Shown: positions 33,350 through 46,610, numbered from the stretch's first letter. The stretch is 64,000 nt of DNA from CAWAPS01 sp963783945 (GCA_963783945.1 CAWAPS010000024.1:62001-126000); one strand, 5' to 3'. Notes: a model not told the origin generated them from the letters alone. Program-made: numbers and translations.

Positions 33350-35311
33350 GTGGCGGGGCTGGACAAGCATGTACCGATGAGCCGACGCGGCAAGATCTTC
33401 GATCAGGATCTGCCTGACCTGCCCGCGCCGGCCCCCGCCTCCCCCCCGCGGGCCCAACCGGCCCGGCCCCGCAACTCCGCCGCTTACCCTCCTCCCCGGC
33501 CGGCCCCGGCTGCCAGCCGCCCGGCCTCGCCACCGACCGACCGCAGAGCCGCCCCGGCCCGGCCCGGCGGGGTCAACGGGAGTCCCCCTCCCCGGCCTGG
33601 TCCCCGTACCCAGGTCAGAGAGACCACCGGGGCTGACGAACCCACCCCCGGCTACACCCCGCAAACGACCGGGCAGGCCACGGCGATCGTGGCCGCCGGC
33701 ACCTTCGCATCCCGCCTGACCGGCTTCGCCAGAGTCCTGGCCATCGCTTACGTCCTCGGAGTCAGTTCGCTCTCGGACGCGTTCAACTACGCCAACGGCG
33801 TTCCCAACATCGTCTACGACCTGCTTCTCGGGGGCATCCTGTCGGCGACTCTCATCCCCGTCTTCGTCGAGCACCTGGGCGCCAAGAGCCGCCGAGAGGG
33901 CGCTCGGGCTATATCCGCCGTCGTCACCGCCATCGCCGCCGCTCTGGTCGTCATGACGGCTCTCCTGTGGATCGCCGCACCCCTGATAATCCGCTTCTAT
34001 CTCTTGCTGAACCCGAAGTCGACGGGCGCAGCCGAACGAGCTTTGGCGACGGAGCTCCTGCGCTATTTCGCCCCGCAAGTGTTCTTACTGGGCGCCATAG
34101 TTGTCAGCACCGCCCTGCTGAACGCCCGGCGCAGCTTCACCGCCCCGGCGTTCTCACCCGTTCTCAACAATCTCATCGCGATAGCCGCCCTGCTCGTCAC
34201 CAAGTTCGTGGCGTCCAGTGTGCTCACCTCGACCAGCGCCACGGCCGACGCCACCCTGGTGCGATTCAGGCACGACGAGCGGGCCGTGCTGATCCTGGGG
34301 CTCGGCACCACCGCCGGCTACGTGGCCCAGTTCCTCGTCCAGCTCCCGGCCATGCGTCGAGCCGGCATCCGGCTGCGACTGGTGTGGGACCTGCGCCATC
34401 CGGCGGTGCGGCAGGTCGCCAAGCTCTCGTCGTGGCTGATCGGTGTGGTACTGGCCAATCAGGTGTCGCTGGCCCTCGTCATGGTGCTGGCCGGCCGGAT
34501 CCAGGGGGGAGTGACCGCCTACCAATTCTCGTACCAGTTCTTCCAGCTGCCGTATGCCCTCGTCGCAGTGTCGGTGGCGACGGCCATAATGCCGGACCTG
34601 GCCGAGCGCTGGACGGCCAAGGACCGGCTGGGGTTCGAGCAACGATTCGTCGCCGGGCTCAAGCTGACCCTGGCCCTGCTCATACCCATGGGCCTGGTGT
34701 ACGTGGCCGTGGCTCAGCCTTTCATTCAGCTCGCCATTCACCACGGACGGGTGTCGCAGTCGGGGGCCCACCTCGTCAGCTCGACCCTGGCCGTGTTCGC
34801 CGTCGGCCTCCCCGGGTTCAGTGCCTTCTTCCTCCTGATGCGGGCCTACCAGGCCATGCAGAACGCCCGGGCCATGTTCTGGATCTACGCCCTGGAGAAC
34901 GCCATGACGGTCGTGGCCGCCCTCGTTCTCGATCCGCTCATCGGGGTTCCCGGCCTCGCCCTGGCGTGGGTGGCGCCCTACACCATCGCTGCGGTGATCG
35001 CGGCGATCGACCTGCGAAAGCGGGTCGGTCCCCTCGGCGGGGCACGGACCATACGAACGCTGGTCCGGGTGAGCGTGGCCAGCGTGATCACCCTCGGAGT
35101 CGTCGTGCTGGTCGGCCTGCCGTTCTCGGGCAAAGAGGGGGATCTGGCGGTCATCGGCCGGCTGATCCTGCAGGTGGGTGCGGGGGTCCTGGTCTACGCC
35201 GGACTGGCCCGGGCCATGCGGATCAACGAGTTGAGAGCGGCCGCCCGCATGGCCCGCCAGCTACTGCACCCCGGCCAGGTCAGCCGGGCGTCACCGCCCA
35301 CACGCCGGTGA
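33350..35311 (+). CDS. murJ: lipid II flippase MurJ
   Basis: 653 residues. An N-terminal, probably cytoplasmic, Pro/Ala/Arg-rich region of about 105 residues precedes a MOP-superfamily core with about 14 membrane segments. The core begins with GTFASRLTGFARVLAIAYVL and the early loop DAFNYANGVPNIVYDLLLGG typical of MurJ. It moves lipid-linked peptidoglycan precursor across the membrane. GTG 33350 has leaderless spacing; ATG 33377 is an alternative. Its 3' end overlaps the convergent SIMPL gene by 32 bases. Confidence 0.93.
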   Translation: MAGLDKHVPMSRRGKIFDQDLPDLPAPAPASPPRAQPARPRNSAAYPPPRPAPAASRPASPPTDRRAAPARPGGVNGSPPPRPGPRTQVRETTGADEPTPGYTPQTTGQATAIVAAGTFASRLTGFARVLAIAYVLGVSSLSDAFNYANGVPNIVYDLLLGGILSATLIPVFVEHLGAKSRREGARAISAVVTAIAAALVVMTALLWIAAPLIIRFYLLLNPKSTGAAERALATELLRYFAPQVFLLGAIVVSTALLNARRSFTAPAFSPVLNNLIAIAALLVTKFVASSVLTSTSATADATLVRFRHDERAVLILGLGTTAGYVAQFLVQLPAMRRAGIRLRLVWDLRHPAVRQVAKLSSWLIGVVLANQVSLALVMVLAGRIQGGVTAYQFSYQFFQLPYALVAVSVATAIMPDLAERWTAKDRLGFEQRFVAGLKLTLALLIPMGLVYVAVAQPFIQLAIHHGRVSQSGAHLVSSTLAVFAVGLPGFSAFFLLMRAYQAMQNARAMFWIYALENAMTVVAALVLDPLIGVPGLALAWVAPYTIAAVIAAIDLRKRVGPLGGARTIRTLVRVSVASVITLGVVVLVGLPFSGKEGDLAVIGRLILQVGAGVLVYAGLARAMRINELRAAARMARQLLHPGQVSRASPPTRR

Positions 35312-36134
35312 CGTCGACCGACATCTGCTGAGTGCCCGGCTGAACCGGGACCGGTGCCGCGGCCGCGGCCGAGCTGCCGCTGGCCGCGAAGCTCTGGGGA
35401 AAGACGCCGTTCGGCTGCTGGGGCGAGTCGGTGAGCGACACGAGGACCCCGAGTTGCTCACCTGCGGCGGCGGCCAGTTGCCCGGCCTGGGCCTTCGCCG
35501 ATACCACCGCCCTCTGTTCGGCGGCCACCATGAGCGGGCTGGCGTCGGATATGGACAGGTCGACCTGGTCCAGCCGGCCGGCGTCGCCCGCCGGGGCCAG
35601 CGCGTCGTCGATGATGGTGCCGGCCTTGGCGATGTTCTTCACCGTCGCGGTCACCTCGTCGTACACCTGGAAACCGGGATTGGGACTGGTCGGCTGCAGG
35701 GACAGCCCGGTGGTCTGGATGCTTGCGAGCGGGACGCCCGCTGACCGTAGGGCCTGCTGCACCCGCGAGGCGATGGCGTTGTTCTCGGCCAGGGCGGTGG
35801 CGGCGTGGGCCGCCGTAGTGGACACCCCGATGCCGACCGTCAAGGTGTCGGGCGCTCCGGTCACCGTGCCCACCCCCTGGGTCGTGATGGTCGCCTGGCC
35901 ACCAGAGGCGTTGTTGCCGGCCCCCCCGGTCGTGGCCCCGGGTCGGGTCGCCGACGCCAGCTGGGCTGCACTCTGCTGATGAGAACCGGGCTGACGCGAA
36001 CCGACTGGCGCAGCGGCCGGCGGTTGCGAACCTCGGCGCGGGGCCGGGGCGTCGCCACAGCCGGCGGCAACGAGGGTCAGAGCCAGGACGGCAGCGCCGG
36101 CGCCTGCGGGCAGTAGCGGGAATCGTGATGTCAT
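35280..36134 (-). CDS. SIMPL (DUF541) domain lipoprotein
   Basis: 284 residues with a lipobox (LTLVAAGCGD), so the protein should be lipid-anchored outside the membrane. After a Gln/Ser/Ala-rich spacer, the SIMPL domain runs from GVGTVTGAPDTLTVGIGV to the C-terminus, with the LSLQPTSPNPGFQVYDEVTATV block. SIMPL proteins are envelope proteins of poorly defined role. It lies 35 bases downstream of the anti-sigma gene and may share its transcript. Confidence 0.88.
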   Translation of the reverse strand: MTSRFPLLPAGAGAAVLALTLVAAGCGDAPAPRRGSQPPAAAPVGSRQPGSHQQSAAQLASATRPGATTGGAGNNASGGQATITTQGVGTVTGAPDTLTVGIGVSTTAAHAATALAENNAIASRVQQALRSAGVPLASIQTTGLSLQPTSPNPGFQVYDEVTATVKNIAKAGTIIDDALAPAGDAGRLDQVDLSISDASPLMVAAEQRAVVSAKAQAGQLAAAAGEQLGVLVSLTDSPQQPNGVFPQSFAASGSSAAAAAPVPVQPGTQQMSVDVTGVWAVTPG

Positions 36135-36169
36135 GGCCGTTCGACGGCTGCGCCGGCCCAGCCGGTTCC

Positions 36170-36963
36170 TCAGAAAGAGATTTCTCCTTCAGTTGTGCAA
36201 CCCGCCGCATTGGCCACCACTGCTACCCGGCTTTGGCCCGAACCAAAAACATAGACCCAGGACGGGTGGCCCCTGTATGTGATGGGAGCGGAGAAAGTGG
36301 GCAGGGCGCCACTTGCCACCCGGCCGCGGGCCTGGGCCGCTCGCATGCTCTCGCTTCGGCACGCCGCCTGCGGCCCGGTCTCCGGTTGCAGCCCGGCGGC
36401 CGCCCCAGCGGGCGCCAGTCGAAGTTTCAGCGTGGCCGCGAGGGCTCCCAGGCTGTCGAAGCGGCCGAGGGAGCCCGCCGGGGACGGCGCCGATTCCGAG
36501 GCCGAACCGGCGGACGAGCTTGTCCCGCCGGTCCCTGCCCCGCCACCCGCGGCCGGCTCCGCTGAGGCACCGGCGTTGGTGGACGAGGGGCCAATGGAAT
36601 CGGACTTTGACTCCGTACCGAAGCGGGCATGAGAGCCGACGGCCACGGAAATGCCGAAGGCGCCCGCCCCGACCAGCACCACGGCGGCGGCCGCGGCGGC
36701 CACCCTCGGGGAAAGCAGGCGGCCCAGATGGCGGGAACGGGCGCTCCGGGCCGCCAGCGCCACGCCGATTGCTCCCTCGCGGACGTTCGCCGGCGCCGGG
36801 CCCGGAGCTTCGGCTACCAGCCCGGCTGCCGCCCGCCACGCCGCCACCCGAGCGGCGCATTCGCTACAGCCAGCGGCGTGGGCTTCCGCCTCGGGGCCGG
36901 CCAGCCCGTCGATCAGGTCGGACAGAGTCAGATCGTCGAGGTGTGAGCCGGGGGCGTCGTCAG

Positions 36964-36967
<4 letters not shown>
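36170..36967 (-). CDS. zinc-binding anti-sigma factor
   Basis: 265 residues. The cytoplasmic part has HAAGCSECAARVAAW, the HxxxCxxC of ZAS anti-sigma domains, followed by a membrane segment (VAAAAAAVVLVGAGAFGISV) and an extracytoplasmic Ser/Gly-rich sensor region with two late Cys residues. GTG 36967 overlaps the sigma-factor stop (GTGA), the usual coupling of sigma and anti-sigma. What signal it senses is unknown. Confidence 0.88.
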
Positions 36968-37578
<611 letters not shown>

Positions 37579-37675
37579 GGTAGCGATGGCGCGCCTCCAT
37601 CCCGTGACATCGAACGTTCACGGACGGTTGGACGTCGCGATCCCCCCGCCGGGTTCCCTTATGGCGCGACGCGGT

Positions 37676-38516
37676 TCAAGAGCCCGGCCGGCCCCACCCG
37701 CCGCCGCCAGGCGTGAGGACCTGCACCGCATCGCCGGCCCGCAACTCGACCGTCACCTTGTCGCCCAGGTGCACCCGCCGGCCCTCGTCGCCACCGGCCC
37801 ACAACCAGTTCTCGCCGGCCGCCCCGGGTTGGCCGCCGGCGAGGCCCCAGGGTCGGCTGACCCTCCGCTCCGTGATCAACGACATCGTCGCCCGCTCGAG
37901 CACCTGCACCACCCGGTCGATACCGTCGCCGCCCGGCCACCGGCCTTCGCCCCCGCTCCCCTCCCGCAGGCGGTAGCGGAGGACCCGTACCGGGTAGGCC
38001 CGCTCGAGGGCCTCGGTCGGTGTGTCGCGCGTGTTGGTCATGGCGGTGTGGACGCCGCTCATCCCGGCCCGCCCGGGCCGGCCGCCCTGGCCCCCGCCTA
38101 CGGTCTCGTAGTACACCCAGCCCGAACGGCCGCCGAGAATGAGGTTGTTCATGGTGCCCTGCCCGGCGGCTCCGACCCGATCGGGCGCGGCGGAGGCGAG
38201 AGCCAGGAGGCAGACGTCGGCCACCCGCTGACTCACCTCCACGTTGCCGGCCCCGACCGCGACCGGCGGCCGGGCCGCCACGACCGAGCCGTCGGGGGCG
38301 ATAACGCGCACCGGCCGGAGGGCTCCTCCATTCGCCGGTATGGTCGGATCCGTGGCCGTGCGCAGGGCCCACGACACTGCGCTCACGGTCACGGCCAATA
38401 CGGCGTTGACGTTGCCGCGCTGCTGGTCGTCGGTACCGGTGAAGTCGAACGTGGCGTTCGAGCCCTCGATGGTCAGGCGCAGCCGGATGGTGACCGGCCG
38501 GCTCGTCGCGCTCCAT
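37676..38516 (-). pseudogene. hydantoinase B (HyuB) C-terminal part, out of frame with its N-terminal part
   Basis: This frame carries the C-terminal half of a HyuB/N-methylhydantoinase B protein, from PVTIRLRLTIEGSNATFDF through GGQGGRPGRAGMSGVHTAMT to the GGGGWGRP end. The other half lies in the frame offset by one at 38473-39231, and the two meet within about 38495-38530. A one-base indel there would restore a full-length protein. The frame itself stays open further upstream (to 38887) without resembling HyuB. Sequencing error and true mutation are both possible. Confidence 0.75.
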
Positions 38517-39231
38517 CTCCCTCGCCTGCCGAGTCGAGCACGTCCTCGGCCTGCCATGCGCCGTCCGCCAGGTCCTCCAGGGCCGCCCGCATCCGCCGCT
38601 CGCCGTAGCTGAGCACCTCGTCGAAGCGCTCGGCCCACCCGCCGGCTGCCCGGCACACCTCCTGCAGCCGGAGGACGCCCACCCGGTTGGCCCCGGCCTG
38701 AGCTTCCAGGTCGCCGGCCCGTTCGGCGGGGGTGCGCGAGTTGGCTTCCAGCAGGAGCCGCACCTCCGGGGTCAGCCGGAGCGGAGGTATCCGAAGTCCC
38801 TCCTGGTAGATTTCGGTCGCTGCCGGCGGGATCGAACCCGGGACCATGCCACCGAGATCGGCGTGATGGGCCCGGTTGGCCACCCACCCCACCAGACGGC
38901 CGTCAAGGTGGCAGGGCGCCACCAGGGTGATGTCGTTCAGATGGGTGCCCCCGGAGAAGGGGTCGTTCAGGATCACCTGGTCGCCCGGCCCGAGGTCGTA
39001 GCCGGCTGAGATGGCGGCGGCCACGGACGCGGGCATGCTGCCCAGATGAACCGGGATGTGCTCGGCCTGTACCAGCAACTGACCGGACAGGCTGAAGACC
39101 GCAGCCGAGCAATCGGCCCTCTCCTTGATATTCGGGGAAAACGACGAGCGCTTGAGCACCTCGCCCATCTCCGCGGCCACCCCGGTGAGCTGCGAGATGA
39201 ACACCTGGAGGGCGGCGGGATCCACGATCAC
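38473..39231 (-). pseudogene. hydantoinase B (HyuB) N-terminal part, frameshifted
   Basis: N-terminal half of HyuB: VDPAALQVFISQLTGVAAEM, KRSSFSPNIKERADCSAAVF, VQAEHIPVHLGSMP, NDPFSGGTHLNDITLVAP and RAHHADLGGMVPGS are classic HyuB blocks. After ADGAWQAEDVLDSAGEGDG the frame turns into Arg/Ser-rich nonsense and stops at 38473, while homology continues in the next frame. GTG 39231 overlaps the hyuA stop (GTGA). The enzyme would hydrolyse hydantoins or 5-oxoproline together with HyuA. Confidence 0.75.
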
Positions 39232-41009
39232 CCGGCCCGCCGGAGGATCCAGGATCCCGACGGGTGGACCCTCGCTGTCCACCCCGGCGCCACCCAGACC
39301 GTGCAATCGGGCTCGGCTATGACCGCGGGACCGGCGACCGGGCCGGTACGGACCGGCGCCGGCAGGTCGGCGGGATCGACCGGCGAGCGCACCCGGGCCG
39401 TGGCCCGGACCGCGACCACCTCGATCGAACCGGGATCAAGGACGTACCCGCTGCGGCGGCGGTGCTCAGCCTCGAAACCGTCGATCGCCTCGACCGTCAG
39501 CTCGTGGCTCTGCCCGGCGTAGCGGCAGTCGTAGGCCACGCTGACCTCGGCCGTCTCCCCGGCACGGGCCGCCTGGTTTGAGGCCCGGCCGGCCAGCTCG
39601 GCGGCGGCCCGCTCCGCCTTGCCATGGTCGCCCCTATCCGGCCAGGAACGAACCAGGTCCACCTGCCTGGGTGCTCCGAGCAGACCCACGGCCGAAAGCG
39701 CTCCCGCTCGGGGCGGCACGACGACGGCCGGCATCCCGAGGGCGTCGGCGAGGGCGCAGGCGTGCAGCGGCCCGGCGCCCCCGAAGGCCACCAGGGCCAG
39801 GTGAGTAGGGTCGATCCCCCGCTCGACCGACACCGCTCTGAGCGCTTGGGTCATGGCTTGATCGACGACCGCGATCATCCCGTCGGCGGTCACCCCGGCC
39901 CCCGCCAGGGCCAACCGGGCGGCGGCCACGTCCAGCCGGCCGAGACCGGCCATCCCGTCCACCGGGATACGCCCGGCGGCGAGATCGGCGTCGGTGACCG
40001 TAGGGGCGGTTCCGCCCTGCCCGTAGCAGGCCGGCCCGGGCTGAGCCCCGGCGCTCTGCGGGCCGACGCTCAGAGCCCCACCCGGGTCGATGTGGGCAAT
40101 CGAACCACCGCCGGCACCTATGGTGTGGACGTCGAGCGCCGGCATGCGTATGGGCAGCCCGGCCACCGAACGCTGCCCTGCCGGTTGTGGCCGGCCGGAT
40201 CGAATGAGGCACACATCGGTGCTGGTGCCACCCATATCGAAGGTCACGCAGTCAGCCCACCCGGCGGCCTCGGCGGCCGCGGACGCCGCAAGCACGCCGC
40301 CTGCCGGACCGGAGAGCAAGAGGGAGACGGGCCGGGCCGCCGCCTGCTCCAATGGAACCAGCCCGCCAGCCGACGTCAGTACCAGGACCTCCTGAGCGAT
40401 CGGGGCCAGCAGCTCGAGGTAGGCCCGGCACGGCTTCAGGAGGTAGGCGTCGGCTGCGGTGGTCACGGTCCGTTCGTACTCCCGGAACTCGGGGGAAACG
40501 TGGGACGAGCAAACGATGGGCACCCCGCCCTCCAGGGCGGCGGCCACTTCGAGCTCCTGTTCGGCGTTCAGGTCGGAGTGGAGGAGGCAGACGGCCACCG
40601 CGTCCACGTCCCCTGGGATGGCAGGGATGGACCCCCGGCGCGCCACCTCCTTTCCCTGCGCATCAAGGCGGCCCGGCACTTCGAAGCGAAGCGACCGCGG
40701 CACGAGCGGCTCGGGCCGGTCGGCCCAGATGTCATAGAGCGACGGGCGGGCCTGGCGGGCGATCTCGATCACGTCGCGCTGGCCCTCCGTCGATATCAGC
40801 GCCACCCGCCCGCCTCGGCGCTCGAGCAGGGCGTTGGTCGCGACTGTGGTTCCGTGGGCCAGGACCTCGGCGCCGCCGGCCGCTCGCACCCCGGCGTCGA
40901 CCGCCCCGGCGGGCTGGGCGGACGTCGACAGCAGCTTGCGCACCTCGCCGGCGGCGGTGACCACGTCGGTAAACGTGCCCCCCGTGTCCACTCCGATCCG
41001 GATGCTCAC
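39228..41009 (-). CDS. hydantoinase/oxoprolinase subunit A (HyuA)
   Basis: About 593 residues. N-terminal ATPase-fold start SIRIGVDTGGTFTDVV, the switch AHGTTVATNALLERRGGRVA, and the later TFDMGGTSTDVCLI and GAGGGSIAHID motifs define the ATP-dependent hydantoinase A family. Substrate (hydantoin, N-methylhydantoin, oxoproline or acetone-like) cannot be told. The start is GTG 41009 or TTG 41012. It follows rnhA by about 20 bases. Its partner HyuB is frameshifted, so the complex may be inactive. Confidence 0.88.
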   Translation of the reverse strand: MSIRIGVDTGGTFTDVVTAAGEVRKLLSTSAQPAGAVDAGVRAAGGAEVLAHGTTVATNALLERRGGRVALISTEGQRDVIEIARQARPSLYDIWADRPEPLVPRSLRFEVPGRLDAQGKEVARRGSIPAIPGDVDAVAVCLLHSDLNAEQELEVAAALEGGVPIVCSSHVSPEFREYERTVTTAADAYLLKPCRAYLELLAPIAQEVLVLTSAGGLVPLEQAAARPVSLLLSGPAGGVLAASAAAEAAGWADCVTFDMGGTSTDVCLIRSGRPQPAGQRSVAGLPIRMPALDVHTIGAGGGSIAHIDPGGALSVGPQSAGAQPGPACYGQGGTAPTVTDADLAAGRIPVDGMAGLGRLDVAAARLALAGAGVTADGMIAVVDQAMTQALRAVSVERGIDPTHLALVAFGGAGPLHACALADALGMPAVVVPPRAGALSAVGLLGAPRQVDLVRSWPDRGDHGKAERAAAELAGRASNQAARAGETAEVSVAYDCRYAGQSHELTVEAIDGFEAEHRRRSGYVLDPGSIEVVAVRATARVRSPVDPADLPAPVRTGPVAGPAVIAEPDCTVWVAPGWTARVHPSGSWILRRAG

Positions 41010-41028
41010 CAAGGCCCGGGCCGGTCGC

Positions 41029-41499
41029 TCACCAGGACGGGACGGCTGCCGGCGCTTCGCCCTCCCGGCCCCGCTGCGTCAACGCCGCCTCGACGGCCAG
41101 CCGGTCGACCAGATCGTTCATCGGGTCGCCGCTGTGGCCCTTCACCCATCTGAAATTGAGCCGCTTCGGATCGGCCCGATAGGCGTCGATCAGCGGCTCC
41201 CAGAGGTCCCGGTTCTTCACCGGCTTCCTCTGGCTGTTCTTCCAGTCCCTGGCCAGCCATCCCTGCCACCAGCGGTCGCGGAAGCAATTGACCACGTAGG
41301 TCGAATCGCTCACCACCTCGAGCGGTCCTGGAATGGAGGTCACGGCTTCGAGCACGGCCATGATTTCCATGCGCTGGTTGGTCGTGTGGGCTGCCGCCCC
41401 GCTCCGGTACGGCCCGGACGGTACCGCCCAGGCCCAGCCGCCGGGCCCGGGATTGCCCGAGCAGGCGCCGTCGGTGTACACGATGGTGGCGGGAGTCAC
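41029..41499 (-). CDS. rnhA: ribonuclease HI
   Basis: 156 residues. Degrades the RNA strand of RNA-DNA hybrids. The acidic catalytic residues are all in place: Asp in YTDGACSGNPGPGGW, Glu in RMEIMAVLEA, Asp in VVSDSTYVV and Asp in KGHSGDPMNDLVDRLA. GTG 41499 overlaps the MFS gene stop (GTGA). It is an isolated housekeeping gene inside a catabolic-looking operon. Confidence 0.95.
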   Translation of the reverse strand: MTPATIVYTDGACSGNPGPGGWAWAVPSGPYRSGAAAHTTNQRMEIMAVLEAVTSIPGPLEVVSDSTYVVNCFRDRWWQGWLARDWKNSQRKPVKNRDLWEPLIDAYRADPKRLNFRWVKGHSGDPMNDLVDRLAVEAALTQRGREGEAPAAVPSW

Positions 41500-42752
41500 C
41501 CGTCCAGCATGCCCGAGCCCAGCCCGGTGCCCGCTGCGGGCTCGGTTGGCAGTCCCGGCTCGGTGCCGGCGGCGGCGGCGTCGGCGGGGTAGGGGCGCAC
41601 GGCGACCAGCAGGATGAGCGCCCCCACCGCCAGCGGAAGGAGCATCAACAGGAAGGCATCCCTCAGGGCCATCCCGTGGCCCCGGCCCCCGAGCGCGGTG
41701 GCGAGCAGGCCGAAGGTGATGGGGCCCAGCGCGCCGCTGGCCAGGGTCAGCAGGCCCCGGGCCGCCTCTGCTCGGCCCCGGATATCGGGCTTCACGATGT
41801 CGACCCGGACGGCGTCCAGACACGGCCCCGCCGCCCCGAGCAGGCTGGCTCCCACGAACAGCAGGAACCCGGCCGTCACCACCGACCCGCTGAACAGAGC
41901 GGCGGCGAAGAACCCGGTCGCCGCCAGTTGAGACACCGATGCGACGACCAGCCGGCGACTGCCGCCCCCACGACGGGTCAGCCGGTCCCCGACCCGGCCA
42001 CCGGCCAGGATCCCGCCGATCACGCCGATCGCGAGGGCGGGAGCCAAGGCGTCCACCCTGGCGTTCGACATGTGGTAGCGCTCAGTGATGAACAGCACGG
42101 CGAACGACGCCACCCCGGCGAAGAAGAAGTTGCTTACCGAGTCGGCCGCCAGCACGAACTGGTTGGTGCGGATCTTGAGCAGGGACCACAGCACCACCGA
42201 TAGCGGCGGACCCGGGTCGCGAACCGGTCTTGGGTCCTCCATCCTTCGGGCTACCAAGGCCAGCAGGATCCCGGCCGCTCCGAGCCACCAGAACAGCCAC
42301 CTCCAGTCGAGGGCCCACACCGCCAGCGCACCGAGGAGGAAGCACACGGCGGACCCGACGGCCTGGCCGGCGTCGAGGCGGGCCAGGGCCCGGCCGCGGT
42401 CCTGGGGGACGTAAAGATCCCCGGTCAGGGATACGGCCATGGGCCGGGCGATGGTAGCGATTCCGCCGCTCACCAGCCGCCCGAGGGCCAGCAGCAGGAG
42501 GCCCCGGGCCAGGCCGGCGATACCCAGGGCCAGGCTCCATCCGACCAGGGCGAGGGTCAACACCGCCACCCGGTGACGCCGGTCGACCAGGGCCCCGGCG
42601 GGCAGGGCGCAGAGGGCTCCCATACCGGCTGACAGCGACGCCAGGAGGCCGAACTCGGCTTCGGTGATGTGAAGGCTGGAGCGGAGAGCCGGCGCCACCA
42701 CCCCCACCGCGGCGGCGTCGGCTTTGGCCAGCCCGACGACCGACGCGATCAC
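41496..42752 (-). CDS. MFS transporter
   Basis: 418 residues with about 12 hydrophobic segments. The segment 2-3 loop reads GALVDRRHRVAVL, a variant of the MFS motif, and a second copy of the pattern (GGRVGDRLTRRGGG) begins the second half. Related carriers move small metabolites or drugs; its position before hyuA-hyuB suggests uptake of a hydantoinase substrate, which is inference. GTG 42752 is the only plausible start. The C-terminus is Ala/Gly/Pro-rich. Confidence 0.88.
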   Translation of the reverse strand: MIASVVGLAKADAAAVGVVAPALRSSLHITEAEFGLLASLSAGMGALCALPAGALVDRRHRVAVLTLALVGWSLALGIAGLARGLLLLALGRLVSGGIATIARPMAVSLTGDLYVPQDRGRALARLDAGQAVGSAVCFLLGALAVWALDWRWLFWWLGAAGILLALVARRMEDPRPVRDPGPPLSVVLWSLLKIRTNQFVLAADSVSNFFFAGVASFAVLFITERYHMSNARVDALAPALAIGVIGGILAGGRVGDRLTRRGGGSRRLVVASVSQLAATGFFAAALFSGSVVTAGFLLFVGASLLGAAGPCLDAVRVDIVKPDIRGRAEAARGLLTLASGALGPITFGLLATALGGRGHGMALRDAFLLMLLPLAVGALILLVAVRPYPADAAAAGTEPGLPTEPAAGTGLGSGMLDG

Positions 42753-42795
42753 CAGGCCACTGCGCCAGGAAACGCTCCCGGCCCGGCGGCTGCTC

Positions 42796-43638
42796 TCAGA
42801 CGAATGGCCGGCCAGCGTGGATACGACGGCGAGTGTCCCACAGGCAGAGGTTCAACGGAAAGGCACGTACCGCGAACGGCAGCCGCCGGCTCAACCGGCC
42901 GCTCGTGCTGGTGAGCCGCTCGAACACCCGTTGCCGCCTCGGTCCCCACGACACGCCGAGCTCGTCCCGGAAGGGCGGGGACAGGAAGCCGGTGAGGAAG
43001 AAGGCATGGGCGCCTCCGAAGATCCATCCGAACGGCCTCGGCAAGAACCTCAACCGGGCCAGTCGCAGCAGGTAGCGGCGGGTCACGTCGTCCATCTGTA
43101 TACGCCCGACCATTGCCGACCAGTAACGCTCGAAGGCGGCCCGGTCGGGGGGCCACATCTCGTCGGTCACCTGCAGCGTGGTCGCGAGCCGAGCGCAATA
43201 GCGGTACAGCGCTTCAGCCGTCTCGTCGTCGGTCGTCCCCCCCATCAGGGCGCGCGACACCTCGACGCCGCGATACAGGCAGGCCGCGACCCACAGCTGA
43301 AGATCAGGATCGAAGGCGTCGTAGAGGACGGGATCCGAGGGCAGCGAGTGCACCGGCCGGTGCGAACGGTCGACCTCACGTCGAACGGCCACCCGCTCTT
43401 CCTCAGTGCCAAGCAGAGCAATTGCGAGGTATCCGACGGTGGTGCGGAACCGCTTGACCGGGTGGGCGTCGAGCCGCCCGGTCTCGACTCGGCTCTCGGC
43501 CACGCCCCGGCCGATCGGCAGCAGTGAGAGCTGCATGACCACGTTGGCCCCGACCGCCAGGAGAGCCACCAGCCCGATCGAGTCCCTGACCTCCCGGATT
43601 GGCTCACCGTCACCTGTCGAAGACATCCTTCCCATCAT
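42796..43638 (-). CDS. oxygenase MpaB-like (DUF2236) protein
   Basis: About 280 residues of the DUF2236 family, which includes the latex-clearing protein Lcp and the mycophenolate enzyme MpaB, haem-dependent oxygenases. Recognisable blocks are VKRFRTTVGYLAIALLGTEE, HSLPSDPVLYDAFDPDLQLW and YWSAMVGRIQMDD. Start choice is open among three close ATGs (43638, 43635, 43626). It is divergent from aceE and first in a run with the MFS, rnhA and hyu genes. Confidence 0.8.
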   Translation of the reverse strand: MMGRMSSTGDGEPIREVRDSIGLVALLAVGANVVMQLSLLPIGRGVAESRVETGRLDAHPVKRFRTTVGYLAIALLGTEEERVAVRREVDRSHRPVHSLPSDPVLYDAFDPDLQLWVAACLYRGVEVSRALMGGTTDDETAEALYRYCARLATTLQVTDEMWPPDRAAFERYWSAMVGRIQMDDVTRRYLLRLARLRFLPRPFGWIFGGAHAFFLTGFLSPPFRDELGVSWGPRRQRVFERLTSTSGRLSRRLPFAVRAFPLNLCLWDTRRRIHAGRPFV

Positions 43639-43716
43639 CTCCCGGGCGGCCCGGTCGAGGTGAAACCGGGTCCAGGGGCGGCGCGCTTGGGGCCGGATCG
43701 GCGCGAGCATGGAAGG

Positions 43717-46437
<2,721 letters not shown>

Positions 46438-46442
46438 GTGCC

Positions 46443-46577
46443 GGGCGAAAAGCAACCTACGGGAAAGGGGAGGCGGCGACGACGGCTGCCAGCGCCCAAC
46501 CACCTTGTGCGTTACGCCTCTGCTCTATCGGAGCATTCGTCGCCGCCTCTCCTTTCTGTCCGGGTTGTTTTCGGCCG
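46443..46577. terminator. long imperfect inverted repeat between convergent genes
   Basis: Arms GAAAGGGGAGGCGGCGACGA (46463-46482) and TCGTCGCCGCCTCTCCTTTC (46537-46556) pair at 19 of 20 positions; weaker pairing extends outward to about 46443 and 46577. It lies between the stops of aceE and the convergent signal peptidase gene, so a bidirectional terminator is the simplest reading. The arms are longer than a normal terminator and the loop is 54 bases. Confidence 0.55.
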
Positions 46578-46610
46578 GCGCTGAGGGTCTGCCGCACCGG
46601 CGAGTCATCG

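Noticed and set aside
38835..38860. T-arm-like GGGTTCGATCCC on the minus strand, suggesting a tRNA
   Set aside because: No acceptor, D or anticodon stem fits, and the bases are well explained as conserved HyuB codons.
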